DNA of 64,000 nt from CAWIVH01 sp963839475. GTDB taxonomy: Bacteria > Acidobacteriota > UBA6911. The notes under the pieces were generated by a model, which did no database searches, was not told the DNA's origin, and was given only the letters and a program-made list of their open reading frames with translations. Position 1 is the stretch's first letter. Every line of letters starts with the position of its first letter. The stretch spans positions 372,001-436,000 of the forward strand of contig CAWIVH010000015.1 of assembly GCA_963839475.1 (NCBI GenBank). The letters run 5' to 3'. Shown piece after piece: positions 45,528-54,216 of this stretch. A program made the position numbers and the translations under genes.

Positions 45528-46121
45528 TTACTGCGCTGCCGTTTTCATTTGGGAAAGCTTTTGTTCTATTTCCGCGCGCTGGGGGAATCCGGGATTCGCT
45601 TTCAACAACTCCTCCCAGGCTGCAATGGCGCCTTTGATGTCCTTTTTCCCCGCCTGAAGGACGATGCCTTTGTTGTACATGGCCTGGGCAAAGCCCGGCT
45701 GGTAGCCCAGCACTTTATCCAGCAATGCTAATGCCTTATCCGATTGGCCCAACTGGTGATAACAGGTAGCCAGATCGGTTTCAACTCCCGGATTTGAGGG
45801 CTGCAACTTGAGGCTTTCCTCGTAGGCTTCCGCCGCCTTCTGGAATTGGCCGGAGTCATAATAGGCGTTTCCGAGCTGGATCTTGATGTCGGAACTCCCC
45901 GGATTGTTCCGGCTTAATTGCTCCAGGGCTGCAATCTGGTTCGCCACGTTGATCGGAGGGTGATTCTCAGGAAGTCCAGAACCGGCGGCGGCCGGGGCAT
46001 CAGACCCTTCGATCATGGGGGGGAGGTCCTTGTTCAGGTACATGGATACGGCCGCCACGGTCGCCAGCAGGCCGACCGTGATTCCAAACAGCATGTTTAT
46101 TCCACGATTGCTTTGCATCAT
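45528..46121 (-). CDS. Membrane-anchored TPR protein
   Basis: This 197-residue protein has an N-terminal helix (INMLFGITVGLLATVAAVSMYL), a flexible Pro/Ala linker and three to four TPR units (LEQLSRNNPGSSDIKIQLGN, GQFQKAAEAYEESLKLQPSN, GQSDKALALLDKVLGYQPGF, KKDIKGAIAAWEELLKANPG). The shape recalls CcmI/CycH or YfgM-like anchored TPR proteins; a link to cytochrome maturation is not shown. It is followed immediately by the YHS-type gene. Confidence 0.75.
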   Translation of the reverse strand: MMQSNRGINMLFGITVGLLATVAAVSMYLNKDLPPMIEGSDAPAAAGSGLPENHPPINVANQIAALEQLSRNNPGSSDIKIQLGNAYYDSGQFQKAAEAYEESLKLQPSNPGVETDLATCYHQLGQSDKALALLDKVLGYQPGFAQAMYNKGIVLQAGKKDIKGAIAAWEELLKANPGFPQRAEIEQKLSQMKTAAQ

Positions 46122-46204
46122 AGCGGCTTAATGTTACGGAAACAGTGTTGCGTGAATCAAGTCGCAAAAAAAAGCTTCCCTCGGCGGCGGATTGGCCCGC
46201 TCGA

Positions 46205-46897
46205 TCAGAAATGGTGCTTGAGGTGGGAAAACTTTTCCAGTTCAACCAGGCGCGGGTGCCGGATCGGTTCCTCATGTTCCAGTTCCCAGGTGTGCCGGTG
46301 CGGGATATATATCGCGGAAATTCCCGCGGCCAGGGCAGGATTTATATCGGACCGGGGGCTGTTTCCAATCATCCAGGTGTTTTCAGGATCGAGCTTGTAC
46401 TTCCGGATCAAACTTCGGAATGCAGTCTCGTTTTTTTCACGGAGGATTTCAATTGAGCCAAAGTACGAACGCAGTCGTGAAGATTCCAGCTTTCGTGATT
46501 GTTCCTCTGGTTCGCCTTTCGTAACCAGGCAGAGCGAGTGGCGGCCAGCGAGATAGATTAGGGTTTCTTGAACACCGTCGATCAGCTCGATCGGGTGATT
46601 CATGATGTTCATAGACATTTCTTCCACCCGATCCCTCAGTCCGGGGTCTGATCCGGCCGGGATACAGCTTTCAAAGGTCAGGAGAAGGGACCGGGTAAAA
46701 TTTACGGTGCCGTACCCGTGGGTCACGATATGGTGTCGTTCGTTTTCATTCAGCTTTTCGCGGAATGACTGGGGAGGCACGCCCCAGGGTTCGAGAAGCT
46801 CCTGGACCGAACGGATGACCCGTTCGAAGTAGATGTTGTTTTCCCACAAAGTGTCGTCGGCATCGATAAGCAGGGTTTGCAGCGGTTGAGAAGTCAA
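46205..46897 (-). CDS. HAD-superfamily hydrolase
   Basis: The 230-residue phosphatase-like protein has the catalytic pair D12 and D14 in LLIDADDTLWENN, the motif II/III Lys in LCLVTKGEPEEQ and the motif IV acidic stretch in NTWMIGNSPRSDINPALAAG. The substrate is unknown; the family dephosphorylates sugars, nucleotides or other metabolites. The start is a TTG without a good ribosome site, so the true N-terminus may differ by a few residues. Confidence 0.8.
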   Translation of the reverse strand: MTSQPLQTLLIDADDTLWENNIYFERVIRSVQELLEPWGVPPQSFREKLNENERHHIVTHGYGTVNFTRSLLLTFESCIPAGSDPGLRDRVEEMSMNIMNHPIELIDGVQETLIYLAGRHSLCLVTKGEPEEQSRKLESSRLRSYFGSIEILREKNETAFRSLIRKYKLDPENTWMIGNSPRSDINPALAAGISAIYIPHRHTWELEHEEPIRHPRLVELEKFSHLKHHF

Positions 46898-46938
46898 GGA
46901 GGTTGCCTTTGTTTTGGATAGAAACCCGGCCCTTGAAG

Positions 46939-47388
46939 CTAGAAGGTTTTTCGACTGTCCACGAGCAGGGTTACGGGTCCGGAATTGGTAAGGGTTACAT
47001 CCATCATTGCCTGAAAAATGCCGCTCTGCACCCTGGGATGGAGCTTTCGGACGGCCTCGACGAAATCCCGATAGAACTGTTCGGCCTGAGCGGGAGGCGC
47101 GGCATCGGAATAAGATGGACGCCTGCCTTTTCTGCAGTCTCCGTAAAGTGTGAATTGGGAAACAAGCAGCAGTTCCCCGCCGACATCCTGAAGGCTCAAG
47201 TTCAACTTACCTTCCTGGTCGTCGAAAAACCGGAGTTCCAGGATTTTGTGCGCCATCCACTCCAGGTCCGCGGCAGTGTCCTCTCGGGAGATGCCTACCA
47301 GGGCGAGAATCCCCCGGCCGATGCGTGCGATCTCCTCGCCTCCCACTGCTACGGATGCGCCATCCACTCTCTGGAGTACAGCCCTCAT
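46939..47388 (-). CDS. dtd: D-aminoacyl-tRNA deacylase
   Basis: Dtd removes D-amino acids (and glycine from tRNA-Ala) from charged tRNA. I start it at MRAVLQRVDGASVAVGGEE, the usual N-terminus, giving 149 residues. The two catalytic signatures are present: SQFTLYGDCRKGRRPSY and NSGPVTLLVDSRK (the Gly-Pro of the cross-subunit motif). It lies 46 bases after the aldolase gene and 41 bases before the HAD gene, in a leftward run. Confidence 0.93.
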   Translation of the reverse strand: MRAVLQRVDGASVAVGGEEIARIGRGILALVGISREDTAADLEWMAHKILELRFFDDQEGKLNLSLQDVGGELLLVSQFTLYGDCRKGRRPSYSDAAPPAQAEQFYRDFVEAVRKLHPRVQSGIFQAMMDVTLTNSGPVTLLVDSRKTF

Positions 47389-47434
47389 GCGGGATTCATC
47401 CGGGCGCCGGGAAATCGGGCATGCCCTCGATCTC

Positions 47435-48181
47435 CTATCTGGAATTAAATTTCTGCCCAAATTCAGCAAGCGCTCGCCGGATGCAGTCGATGTCACCCGG
47501 CTTTTTTTCTTTATCCACAAGGGCCAGCGGAGAGGACATTCCCAGCACAGGGAAGAATCCCCTGCCGGAAATCGCCTGCTGATATTGCGGTCCCGTTTCG
47601 TAATCGACGGCCCCGGTTGGCATGATAATTCTGCCCTTATGCCGGTCTCGCACAAACGGCGCCAGCAGATCGCTGAGTCCCTTGGGGCCATGGGACCTGG
47701 CCGGGAAAATCTTCAACGCGTCGGGTTCAAGCCCGTCGCTGCGCTCGATGAAGTACTGCAACTCGGTCGGCGTGAAGACCGCGGGTGCGCTAAAAACTTC
47801 CTCTTCGTGACAGATCCTCACGAATTCGGCCCCGTCGCCGTAGCCTCCCATCACGTTCCCCGGCGCAACGACCATATCGAAGCCCATTTCAATGGCCGCT
47901 TCGAGTTCCCGGGGATTGATGACGGATCCCACTCCCAGGATCATGGGCTTGTCTGCAGGGGAGGAAGCGCGGATTCCCGCGAGCTCTTTCATCCCTTCGC
48001 GCAGAATTGTTTCGTCGATGCGGAATGTAACCTCCGCAACCAACCCCGCCGCATAAATTTCGCGCACGGTGACAATCATGTCCTCCGGCTTTTTGATGTG
48101 ATCCCGGTTCATGACCACCACGACGCCCGATGTTCGCAGGGCTGCGTCCACTGTTTTTCTGTTCCGTTTATAGACGTTCAA
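47435..48181 (-). CDS. KDPG/KHG-type aldolase (Eda-like)
   Basis: The 248-residue protein is a class I aldolase of the Eda family, which cleaves 2-keto-3-deoxy-6-phosphogluconate or 4-hydroxy-2-oxoglutarate. The Schiff-base Lys lies in DALKIFPA, the catalytic Glu region in AEVTFRIDE, and the phosphate loop near IIMPTGAVDY. ILGVGSVINPRELEAAIEMG and VVAPGNV are typical. It is slightly longer than E. coli Eda (213 residues). The specific substrate cannot be told. It is the first gene of a leftward run. Confidence 0.82.
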   Translation of the reverse strand: MNVYKRNRKTVDAALRTSGVVVVMNRDHIKKPEDMIVTVREIYAAGLVAEVTFRIDETILREGMKELAGIRASSPADKPMILGVGSVINPRELEAAIEMGFDMVVAPGNVMGGYGDGAEFVRICHEEEVFSAPAVFTPTELQYFIERSDGLEPDALKIFPARSHGPKGLSDLLAPFVRDRHKGRIIMPTGAVDYETGPQYQQAISGRGFFPVLGMSSPLALVDKEKKPGDIDCIRRALAEFGQKFNSR

Positions 48182-48381
48182 TCGTTTGATCCTCCCGGCT
48201 TAATCATACAGCATTCGAACCGATTCCGCGATTTTTGCCGCTCTCTTTCGTGTGGGATCCCATTGGAAAAAGCAGGGAAACATGGCCACGTCCCTGTTCG
48301 ATTACCGGGGAGGAATTCCCGGACCCCCGACAGGATCGCAGCGGGAGGCTCAAGCCCGGCGGAAAGCCGTTTTTCGCTTCG
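48182..48381. other. Intergenic region between divergent genes
   Basis: This part of the 350-base gap between the aldolase (leftward) and the zinc-ribbon gene (rightward) shows no convincing gene. A 113-codon leftward frame across 48178-48519 has no recognisable motif and covers the promoter of the rightward gene, so I treat it as chance. Confidence 0.5.
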
Positions 48382-48411
48382 TTGACATAAACCTCCGCAA
48401 AACGGTATAGT
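48382..48411 (+). promoter_or_regulatory. Candidate sigma-70 promoter for the zinc-ribbon gene
   Basis: TTGACA (48382-48387) and TATAGT (48406-48411) are separated by 18 bases, about 120 bases upstream of the GTG start at 48534. Confidence 0.6.
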
Positions 48412-48533
48412 TCTTTCCTTGAAAATTATGAGTTGGGTTTTCCATCTTCCTAAATGCGCCGGCACCGCTCCCCTCGGAGGCCTCAGCCTCTCATGGGGCA
48501 TCCCTTGCCGGCAATCCATGAGGGGCTAGACAG

Positions 48534-49244
48534 GTGAACAACGACGTCCGCAACTTGGTCTCGCTCCAGGATGTCGAACAGGCAATCACCGGATTACAAA
48601 AACAGGTCAAAGAAACCCCCGTCAAAATCCAGGAACTCCAGGCAGAACTTCAGCGGCTGAAGCAGGCCCATGAAGCGCGCGTGGTTCACAGCCATGAGAT
48701 TGCCAAAGGACGCCGCGCCCACGAGGGAGAGGTCGATCTGTTGCGCACCAAGCTCTCGAAGCTTAAAGACCAGCTGATGGCGGTAAAAACAAACAAGGAA
48801 TACACCGCCATGCTTCACGAGATCCAGGCGGCGGAAACCACGATCCGGTCCGAGGAAGACCGGATCCTCGAGCTGATGGAAGAAGCCGAGCTGCTGGACG
48901 AAGAACTGAGGGCAGACAAGAAAGACCTGGAAGTGCAATGCGTTGGGATTCAGGCGAAAATAAACGAGCTCGAAAAGAAGATACCGGAGCTGGAAAACGA
49001 AATTGCCCGACAACGGGAGAGACGAAGCGCGATCGAGGCCCAGGTCGAGCAAGAGATGCTTCTCCAATACCGGAAACTGTCCGACGCGAGAAAAGGCATT
49101 GCCCTCGCCGAGGTCAAGGATGAACTTTGCGCCGCTTGTCACGTTCGGATCCGGCCGCAGGTCTATGCCGACCTGAAACAGACCGACAGCGTTCACAACT
49201 GTGACAGCTGCTCACGGATCCTTTTCCTGCGCGAAAGACTCTAG
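48534..49244 (+). CDS. Coiled-coil protein with C-terminal C4 zinc ribbon
   Basis: The 236-residue protein is a long antiparallel coiled coil (about residues 10-180, rich in E/K/Q/L) ending in a zinc ribbon: LCAACHVRIRP and HNCDSCSRILF. This is the common CT398-like zinc-ribbon family of unknown function, found in many phyla and thought to bind nucleic acid or a membrane-trafficking partner. It starts with GTG after a GAGGGG ribosome site. It has its own promoter-like site and is followed after 42 bases by the POTRA-VWA gene. Confidence 0.82.
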   Translation: MNNDVRNLVSLQDVEQAITGLQKQVKETPVKIQELQAELQRLKQAHEARVVHSHEIAKGRRAHEGEVDLLRTKLSKLKDQLMAVKTNKEYTAMLHEIQAAETTIRSEEDRILELMEEAELLDEELRADKKDLEVQCVGIQAKINELEKKIPELENEIARQRERRSAIEAQVEQEMLLQYRKLSDARKGIALAEVKDELCAACHVRIRPQVYADLKQTDSVHNCDSCSRILFLRERL

Positions 49245-49286
49245 CGGGCCTTGAGGCTCCAAGGCTCCATCTGATACTCTAGCCCC

Positions 49287-51011
49287 ATGGTCTCAGCTGT
49301 ATTCCGCAGCTTGCTTGTTATCCTTTGTTGCAGTGCTTGCGCCCGCGCTCAGGCCGTCGCGGTGCTTTCCCTTACCTTCCAGGGCAACACGTCCATCCAT
49401 GATTCGCGGCTCAAAAGCCAGTTGCGCATGATCCGCGAAGGCGGCCCGTATCAACCCGACATGATGGCTTTCGAAATCCAGAACCTCACCCGGTTCTATC
49501 GGGACGAGGGATATCTTCTGGCTGAGGCCGGACCGCCCCAGGTCACCTTCCAGGATGTGCCCGGGAAAGGCAAAGCGGCATCCATCCGGCTTCCGATTTC
49601 CGAGGGGCCGCTTTTTACCCTGGGAGAGCTTTCCGTCCGGAATACCGATCTCTTCGATGGCCCGACTCTTCTGCAGATGTGTCCCATCCACAAGGGGCAA
49701 CCCTACAGCCGCCGGCGTATGCAGGAATGGCAAGAGAAAATCCGCGAGGGTTACGGCGAGATGGGCTACCTTCGCTTCAGCGCTCGACTGGTGGAAAAGG
49801 TCCAGGATCTGCGGCACACGGTGGATTGCGTCCTGGAATGCAATGAAGGCTCGGTCTACACCGTCGGAAAAATCACGGTGGAGGGGGTCCCATTGACGGA
49901 GCAGGCCGCATTCAAGAAAAAGCTCCTGCTGCATGAAGGGGGCGTCTATAACCCGGAGATGATCGGCACCAGCATTTACTACATCAATCAGATGGGAAGC
50001 TACAGGCCGATTTCCGGGTCCGATATCGAATTGAAAATAGATGATTCCAAGAGCACCGTGGATCTTGTCATACGGGTCGCGCCACAGAAAAAATCCAGCA
50101 CCCTTCGATTCCGGCATCCCACAACAGGCGGCCTGGCCGCAGGCTTTGCCGAATCCCGGATCACGGCACAGGATCCCCAGGCAACCATCCGCACCGAGGT
50201 CGCGCTGGTCAACGTGGTCTTCTCGGCTCTGGACCGTAATAATCGAATCTTACCGGGACTTGTCGCCGATGATTTCCAGGTTTTTGAGGACCGCCAGCCT
50301 CAGAAAATAGAATTCTTCAGCGAAATCGGCAAGGGTTCCGAAGTGCCGCTCACCATCGCGCTCCTGATCGATACCAGCGGAAGCGTCAAGACCAAGCTCG
50401 GTTTCGAGGTTGAAACCGCATCGGAGTTTTTCAAAGGGGTGCTCCGCAAAAACAAGGATCTTGCCCTGATCATCCAGTTCGACTCGGATGTGAATCTGGT
50501 ACAGGATTTCACGGATGACCTGAACAAACTGAATCAGGCTCTCGACTCCCTGACAGCGGGGAACAGCACTTCGCTTTACGATGCGATCTATCTCGCGGTG
50601 GAGGATAAGCTTAAAATTGAAACCGGCCGGAAAGTCATAGTGGTAATCACCGATGGAGAAGACACCGCGAGCAAACTCAAAAAGGAGGTTGCCATCGAAT
50701 CTGCCCAAAAAGGCGATGTCTTGATTTATGGGATTGGGGTGCGGGGCGACTTCGGGGTAAATTTCGGTGTCCTGAAAAAATTCGCGGAGGAAACCGGTGG
50801 ACTGTTTTTTTCGCCGCGCTCGAAACTCACCGAGATTCAGGAGGCTTTCAGGGCCATCGGCGAAGATCTGAAGAGCCAATACAGCCTGGCCTACAGCTCC
50901 ACCAATCCCAAGAAAGATGGCACGTTTCGTTCGATTGAAATCCGCCCCAAACAACCCGGCGTGCGTATAAGGGCACGCAAAGGTTACTACGCCCCGCGGG
51001 GAGGCAAATAG
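49287..51011 (+). CDS. Secreted POTRA x3 - VWA fusion protein
   Basis: The 574-residue protein has a signal peptide (FRSLLVILCCSACARA). Three POTRA-like units follow: about 24-108 (VLSLTFQGNTSIHDSRL), 109-190 (FTLGELSVRNTDLFDGPTL) and 191-266 (YTVGKITVEGVPLTEQAAF), each with the Gly/Tyr pattern RDEGY or GEMGY of BamA/Omp85 POTRA repeats. Instead of a beta-barrel, the chain continues with an acidobacterial VWFA-related domain (about 300-570) with a full MIDAS: DTSGS at 362-366, a Thr in NSTSLYD, and Asp in ITDGED. POTRA domains chaperone outer-membrane proteins; VWA domains bind ligands through a metal. A periplasmic or surface adhesion/assembly role is an inference. Confidence 0.85.
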   Translation: MVSAVFRSLLVILCCSACARAQAVAVLSLTFQGNTSIHDSRLKSQLRMIREGGPYQPDMMAFEIQNLTRFYRDEGYLLAEAGPPQVTFQDVPGKGKAASIRLPISEGPLFTLGELSVRNTDLFDGPTLLQMCPIHKGQPYSRRRMQEWQEKIREGYGEMGYLRFSARLVEKVQDLRHTVDCVLECNEGSVYTVGKITVEGVPLTEQAAFKKKLLLHEGGVYNPEMIGTSIYYINQMGSYRPISGSDIELKIDDSKSTVDLVIRVAPQKKSSTLRFRHPTTGGLAAGFAESRITAQDPQATIRTEVALVNVVFSALDRNNRILPGLVADDFQVFEDRQPQKIEFFSEIGKGSEVPLTIALLIDTSGSVKTKLGFEVETASEFFKGVLRKNKDLALIIQFDSDVNLVQDFTDDLNKLNQALDSLTAGNSTSLYDAIYLAVEDKLKIETGRKVIVVITDGEDTASKLKKEVAIESAQKGDVLIYGIGVRGDFGVNFGVLKKFAEETGGLFFSPRSKLTEIQEAFRAIGEDLKSQYSLAYSSTNPKKDGTFRSIEIRPKQPGVRIRARKGYYAPRGGK

Positions 51012-51018
51012 CAGCCGT

Positions 51019-51219
51019 CTAGAGCCTGCCGGCCACCAGCTTGTCAATATTATAGCGACGCCGCACAAAAAGGGATTCGTCCCGGTCGCGCGACATCCTG
51101 TAATAGGTCTCCCTGCAATTCGGGCATTTGTCCAGGTGATCCAGAACGCTTAACTTGCTGTCTAAATTCAGCTTGCCGGCCAGCAACCGAACAAGCTTGT
51201 TCAGGTTGCACGTTATCAT
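51019..51219 (-). CDS. Mini zinc-finger (zf-HC2) anti-sigma-like protein
   Basis: I start this gene at MITCNLNKLVRLLAGKLN, which has GAGGTG a few bases upstream; it gives a 66-residue protein. The Cys plus HLDKCPNC arrangement (C-x(n)-H-x3-C-x2-C) is the zinc-binding anti-sigma motif of ZAS proteins. There is no membrane helix, so it would be soluble, unlike many anti-sigma factors. A 90-residue protein resembling sigma region 4 is encoded divergently 146 bases away, which makes this a plausible pair. Confidence 0.65.
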   Translation of the reverse strand: MITCNLNKLVRLLAGKLNLDSKLSVLDHLDKCPNCRETYYRMSRDRDESLFVRRRYNIDKLVAGRL

Positions 51220-51365
51220 GCTGCACCTCGTCCCAAGTCCTATATTCTTCATCGGTCCTTCAGGCCCGCGACTTGAGAGAACTTTTTCGAACAAAAGCGC
51301 GTCTAAGGAGTATAAGCAGTGTAAAACAGCCGAGTCTGATTACATATTATAAAAGGCGGAGCATC

Positions 51366-51638
51366 ATGCCAGCAAGAAATGCAGCATCAGGCAATTCGCG
51401 GGTGAATCTTTCTGAGACCATTTTGTCCGAGATAAAATCCTGGCCGGATTTGCATCAGAACCTCTTTGTTCAGTCGCACTACTACGGGAAATCTCCTGAA
51501 CAACTTTCACAGGGGTCTGGCATGTGCACGGCTGAAATACGGGCCGTCCTGGAGCAGTGCGGGCAGAAGTTGCGTGCTGCCGTCAAATCTCATCGCAGTC
51601 TCGGTTTCGAACCCGGGTGTTCGCCGTATGCTGCCTGA
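51366..51638 (+). CDS. Small sigma-70 region 4-like protein
   Basis: The 90-residue product (from MPARNAASGNSRVNLSETIL; AGGCGGAG upstream) resembles the DNA-binding region 4 of ECF sigma factors: LHQNLFVQSHYYGKSPEQLS, then MCTAEIRAVLEQCGQKLRAA, the sequence pattern of the helix-turn-helix and following helix. No region 2 is encoded, so it cannot act alone as a sigma factor. It may be a truncated sigma factor, a split sigma subunit, or a regulator. Its end is about 90 bases from a glycosyltransferase start. Confidence 0.6.
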   Translation: MPARNAASGNSRVNLSETILSEIKSWPDLHQNLFVQSHYYGKSPEQLSQGSGMCTAEIRAVLEQCGQKLRAAVKSHRSLGFEPGCSPYAA

Positions 51639-51724
51639 CATGCTAAATACGTTCAGATTTTTCGTCCACGGTCGATATGTATTGCTATGGCCCGGTTCGA
51701 TGGCCTTGAGCAGGTACAGGATCG

Positions 51725-52507
51725 ATGATGGATCAAAGCAGACGACAACTCGCGGCAGATATCCTTATTCCTGTCTTTAACCAATATCCCTATACCAGGG
51801 CTTTGCTCGAGTCCATCTACAGGCACACCGACCTTCCATTTCATATTTACATGATCGACAACGCCTCGACGGACGAAACCGTCGACCTGCACAAAATCTA
51901 TACCCGCGACATAACCATTGTACGCAATCAGGAGAATCGCGGCTGGTGCGGCGCGATCAATCAGGGAATGGCAATGGGGGACAGCCCCTTCATTGTTTTT
52001 ATGAATAATGACGTGGAGGTTTCGGAGGGCTGGCTCGGGAATCTTGTGGCTTTTCTGGAAACCCATCCCCGCATCGGCGCGGTGGGGCCGCTGAATTCGA
52101 ATCCCCGGGATTGGCAGTGCGTGGATCGAGTTCGGGATAAAATGGTGCCCCAGATACCGCATTTTTTTACCGAGGACCTGCACGAACGTAATCGGATCCT
52201 GAACTATCACTTTCATCGAGCCGGGATTTTGGTAGAAGGGATGCTTGCCTTTTTCTGCACGGCGTTCAAACGCCGCACCGTTCAAACCGTGGGGCTCCTT
52301 GATGAAAACTTTGTCGGCGGCGGCGATGACGACGACTACTGCAGGCGACTGCGCAAGGCAGGGTATGTTCTGGGCCTGTCTCTGAATACCTACGTGATCC
52401 ACCATTCCAACACGACCCAGCGCTCTGTCTTCGACGAAGCCCGCCGCAAAGAACTGCGGAAGGTCAACCTGGGACGATTAAAACAAAAGCACTCCGGATA
52501 TTTTTAG
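51725..52507 (+). CDS. Family 2 glycosyltransferase
   Basis: This 260-residue GT-A enzyme contains ADILIPVFNQYPYTRALLES, MIDNASTDETVDLH, NRGWCGAINQGMAMG (nucleotide-sugar site) and MNNDVEVSEGW (DxD-like NDV), and ends with DDDDYCRRLRKAGYV. Such enzymes add sugars to cell-surface polymers such as rhamnan or O-antigen. No other surface-glycan gene adjoins it. The start is at tandem ATG codons (51725 and 51728). Confidence 0.85.
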   Translation: MMDQSRRQLAADILIPVFNQYPYTRALLESIYRHTDLPFHIYMIDNASTDETVDLHKIYTRDITIVRNQENRGWCGAINQGMAMGDSPFIVFMNNDVEVSEGWLGNLVAFLETHPRIGAVGPLNSNPRDWQCVDRVRDKMVPQIPHFFTEDLHERNRILNYHFHRAGILVEGMLAFFCTAFKRRTVQTVGLLDENFVGGGDDDDYCRRLRKAGYVLGLSLNTYVIHHSNTTQRSVFDEARRKELRKVNLGRLKQKHSGYF

Positions 52508-52623
52508 CCCGCATCCCTGCCAGTCAAGTTTTACCATTCCTTTACACACTTCGATGAAATCGTCTTTCATAATATGAGAAGCAAAGATGCACTCGGGCTT
52601 AGCATTATTATGCAAGGAGTTAC

Positions 52624-53532
52624 ATGCACGTGTCTGGACGGAAGCTTCCCCTTGACTGGTTTAACACATCTTTTATCGTTGCCATCCACATTGGCGCCCT
52701 TTTCGGCTTTTCCACCTTCCATTGGCAGGCGTTTGGAGTCGCGGCTCTGCTTTGGTGGATAACCGGCAGCCTTGGGATCGGGTTGGGCTTTCACCGCCAG
52801 CTGACGCACCAGGGATTCGAATCCAGGGTTTGGCTGCGCCGCCTGCTGGCGCTGTGCGGCACGCTCGCAGTTCAGGGCGGGCCGATTGCCTGGGTGTCGG
52901 GACACAGGATGCACCATGCCCACTCGGACCGAGAAAAGGATCCCCATGACTCCACGAGGGGCTTCTGGTGGGCTCATGTCGGGTGGCTTTTTTACCGCGA
53001 CCCCAAAAATGGAGAATTCGAAAGTTACAGTCGCTATGCCCGTGATCTGGTGGCGGATCCTTTCATGCTGTTCCTCGACCGGTGGTTCGTGGCGTTGCAG
53101 GTCGCGCTGGGAATCTTGCTGCTCGTTCTGGGCGGGTGGAGTTTCGTGGTTTGGGGGATCTGCGTGCGCCTGGTTTTCGGCTGGCACAGCACCTGGCTGG
53201 TAAATTCCGCAGCCCACATGTCCGGCTATCAGACCTATGAATCCCGCGACAACTCGCGCAACTGCTGGTGGGTTGCACTGCTAAGCTTCGGTGAAGGGTG
53301 GCATAACAACCACCACACGTTCCCGCGTAATGCGCGCCACGGCCTGAAATGGTGGGAACTGGATATCAACTACCTGACGCTACGCCTGTTTCAAGCGCTG
53401 GGGCTGGTCTGGAAATTGCGGCTTGAGGATCATTTGCGGGCAGCCGGGGGCAACCGTACGGCAGTACGGGCCGAACGGTCTGCGAGCGGTTCCATCAAGG
53501 CACATACATATAGCCACGCCCGCGCACACTGA
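52624..53532 (+). CDS. Fatty-acid (acyl-CoA delta-9-like) desaturase
   Basis: The 302-residue membrane di-iron enzyme has the three His boxes of the family: HRQLTH, HRMHHAH and HNNHH, with hydrophobic segments between them. It introduces a double bond into acyl chains of membrane lipids, needs O2 and an electron donor, and is usually induced in the cold. The start lies at ATGCACGTGTC. Its 3' end overlaps the end of the convergent response-regulator gene by 38 bases. Confidence 0.88.
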   Translation: MHVSGRKLPLDWFNTSFIVAIHIGALFGFSTFHWQAFGVAALLWWITGSLGIGLGFHRQLTHQGFESRVWLRRLLALCGTLAVQGGPIAWVSGHRMHHAHSDREKDPHDSTRGFWWAHVGWLFYRDPKNGEFESYSRYARDLVADPFMLFLDRWFVALQVALGILLLVLGGWSFVVWGICVRLVFGWHSTWLVNSAAHMSGYQTYESRDNSRNCWWVALLSFGEGWHNNHHTFPRNARHGLKWWELDINYLTLRLFQALGLVWKLRLEDHLRAAGGNRTAVRAERSASGSIKAHTYSHARAH

Positions 53533-54211
53533 TAAAGTGGCGGGGATGGTCGGGCTCTTTTTCAAAATATTTCCGGAGCCGGCCGATGAAATTGTCGACC
53601 GTGCGCGATTCCACGTCGGAGTGATAGCCCCATACCTTTTCGAGAAGTTCCGAACGTGACAACACTCGTTTGGGCTCGGACGTCAACGCTGCGAGCAAAT
53701 CGGCCTCAAGAGCGGTAATCTGGATTTCGCCCCGCGGCCCCATGGCCCGCAAGGTTTCCAGGCTTACTTTGTAACCGGCGACCATGATTTCCTGCGACGG
53801 GCGATGCTTCTCGGAGTACCATTCTGTCCGCTGCAGCATGCGCTGGACACGAAGCAGCAGTTCCCTGAGATGGAAGGGTTTGGCAAGGTAGTCGTCTGCC
53901 CCGAGTTCGAGCCCATGGATACGGTCCTGCTCGGTTGAACGTGCTGTGAGCATAAGGATCGGCAGCTTCTGGTCACTCCGCCGCACACGTCGCGCCACTT
54001 CGAAACCGTCCATCCCCTCGATCATCACGTCCAGGATGATCATGTCGAACTTCTGTTCCTGCAGCCACTGCACGGCCTCCATGCCGTTCGGAGTGGAATG
54101 AACCTCATATCCCTCCTGCTCCAGGTTGAACTGAAGCGAGCGGGCAAGATTCGTTTCATCTTCCACCAGCAGGATCCGCGGCATAATTTTGGAATTGGAA
54201 TCGTTGCTCAT
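53495..54211 (-). CDS. OmpR/PhoB-family response regulator
   Basis: The 238-residue regulator has a receiver domain with phospho-acceptor Asp in MIILDVMIEGMDGFEV and acidic pair EDE near residue 16, KPFHLREL, and a C-terminal winged helix (ITALEADLLAALTSEPKRVL, SDVESRTVDNFIGRLRKYF). The pair with the downstream kinase gene, five bases away, is typical. The signal and targets are unknown. It overlaps the convergent desaturase end. Confidence 0.88.
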   Translation of the reverse strand: MSNDSNSKIMPRILLVEDETNLARSLQFNLEQEGYEVHSTPNGMEAVQWLQEQKFDMIILDVMIEGMDGFEVARRVRRSDQKLPILMLTARSTEQDRIHGLELGADDYLAKPFHLRELLLRVQRMLQRTEWYSEKHRPSQEIMVAGYKVSLETLRAMGPRGEIQITALEADLLAALTSEPKRVLSRSELLEKVWGYHSDVESRTVDNFIGRLRKYFEKEPDHPRHFISVRGRGYMYVP

Positions 54212-54216
54212 AGTCG

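Noticed and set aside
47246..48385. 379-codon rightward open frame
   Set aside because: It is antisense to dtd and the aldolase gene and has no motif.
48178..48519. 113-codon leftward open frame
   Set aside because: It has no motif and covers the promoter-like site of the zinc-ribbon gene.
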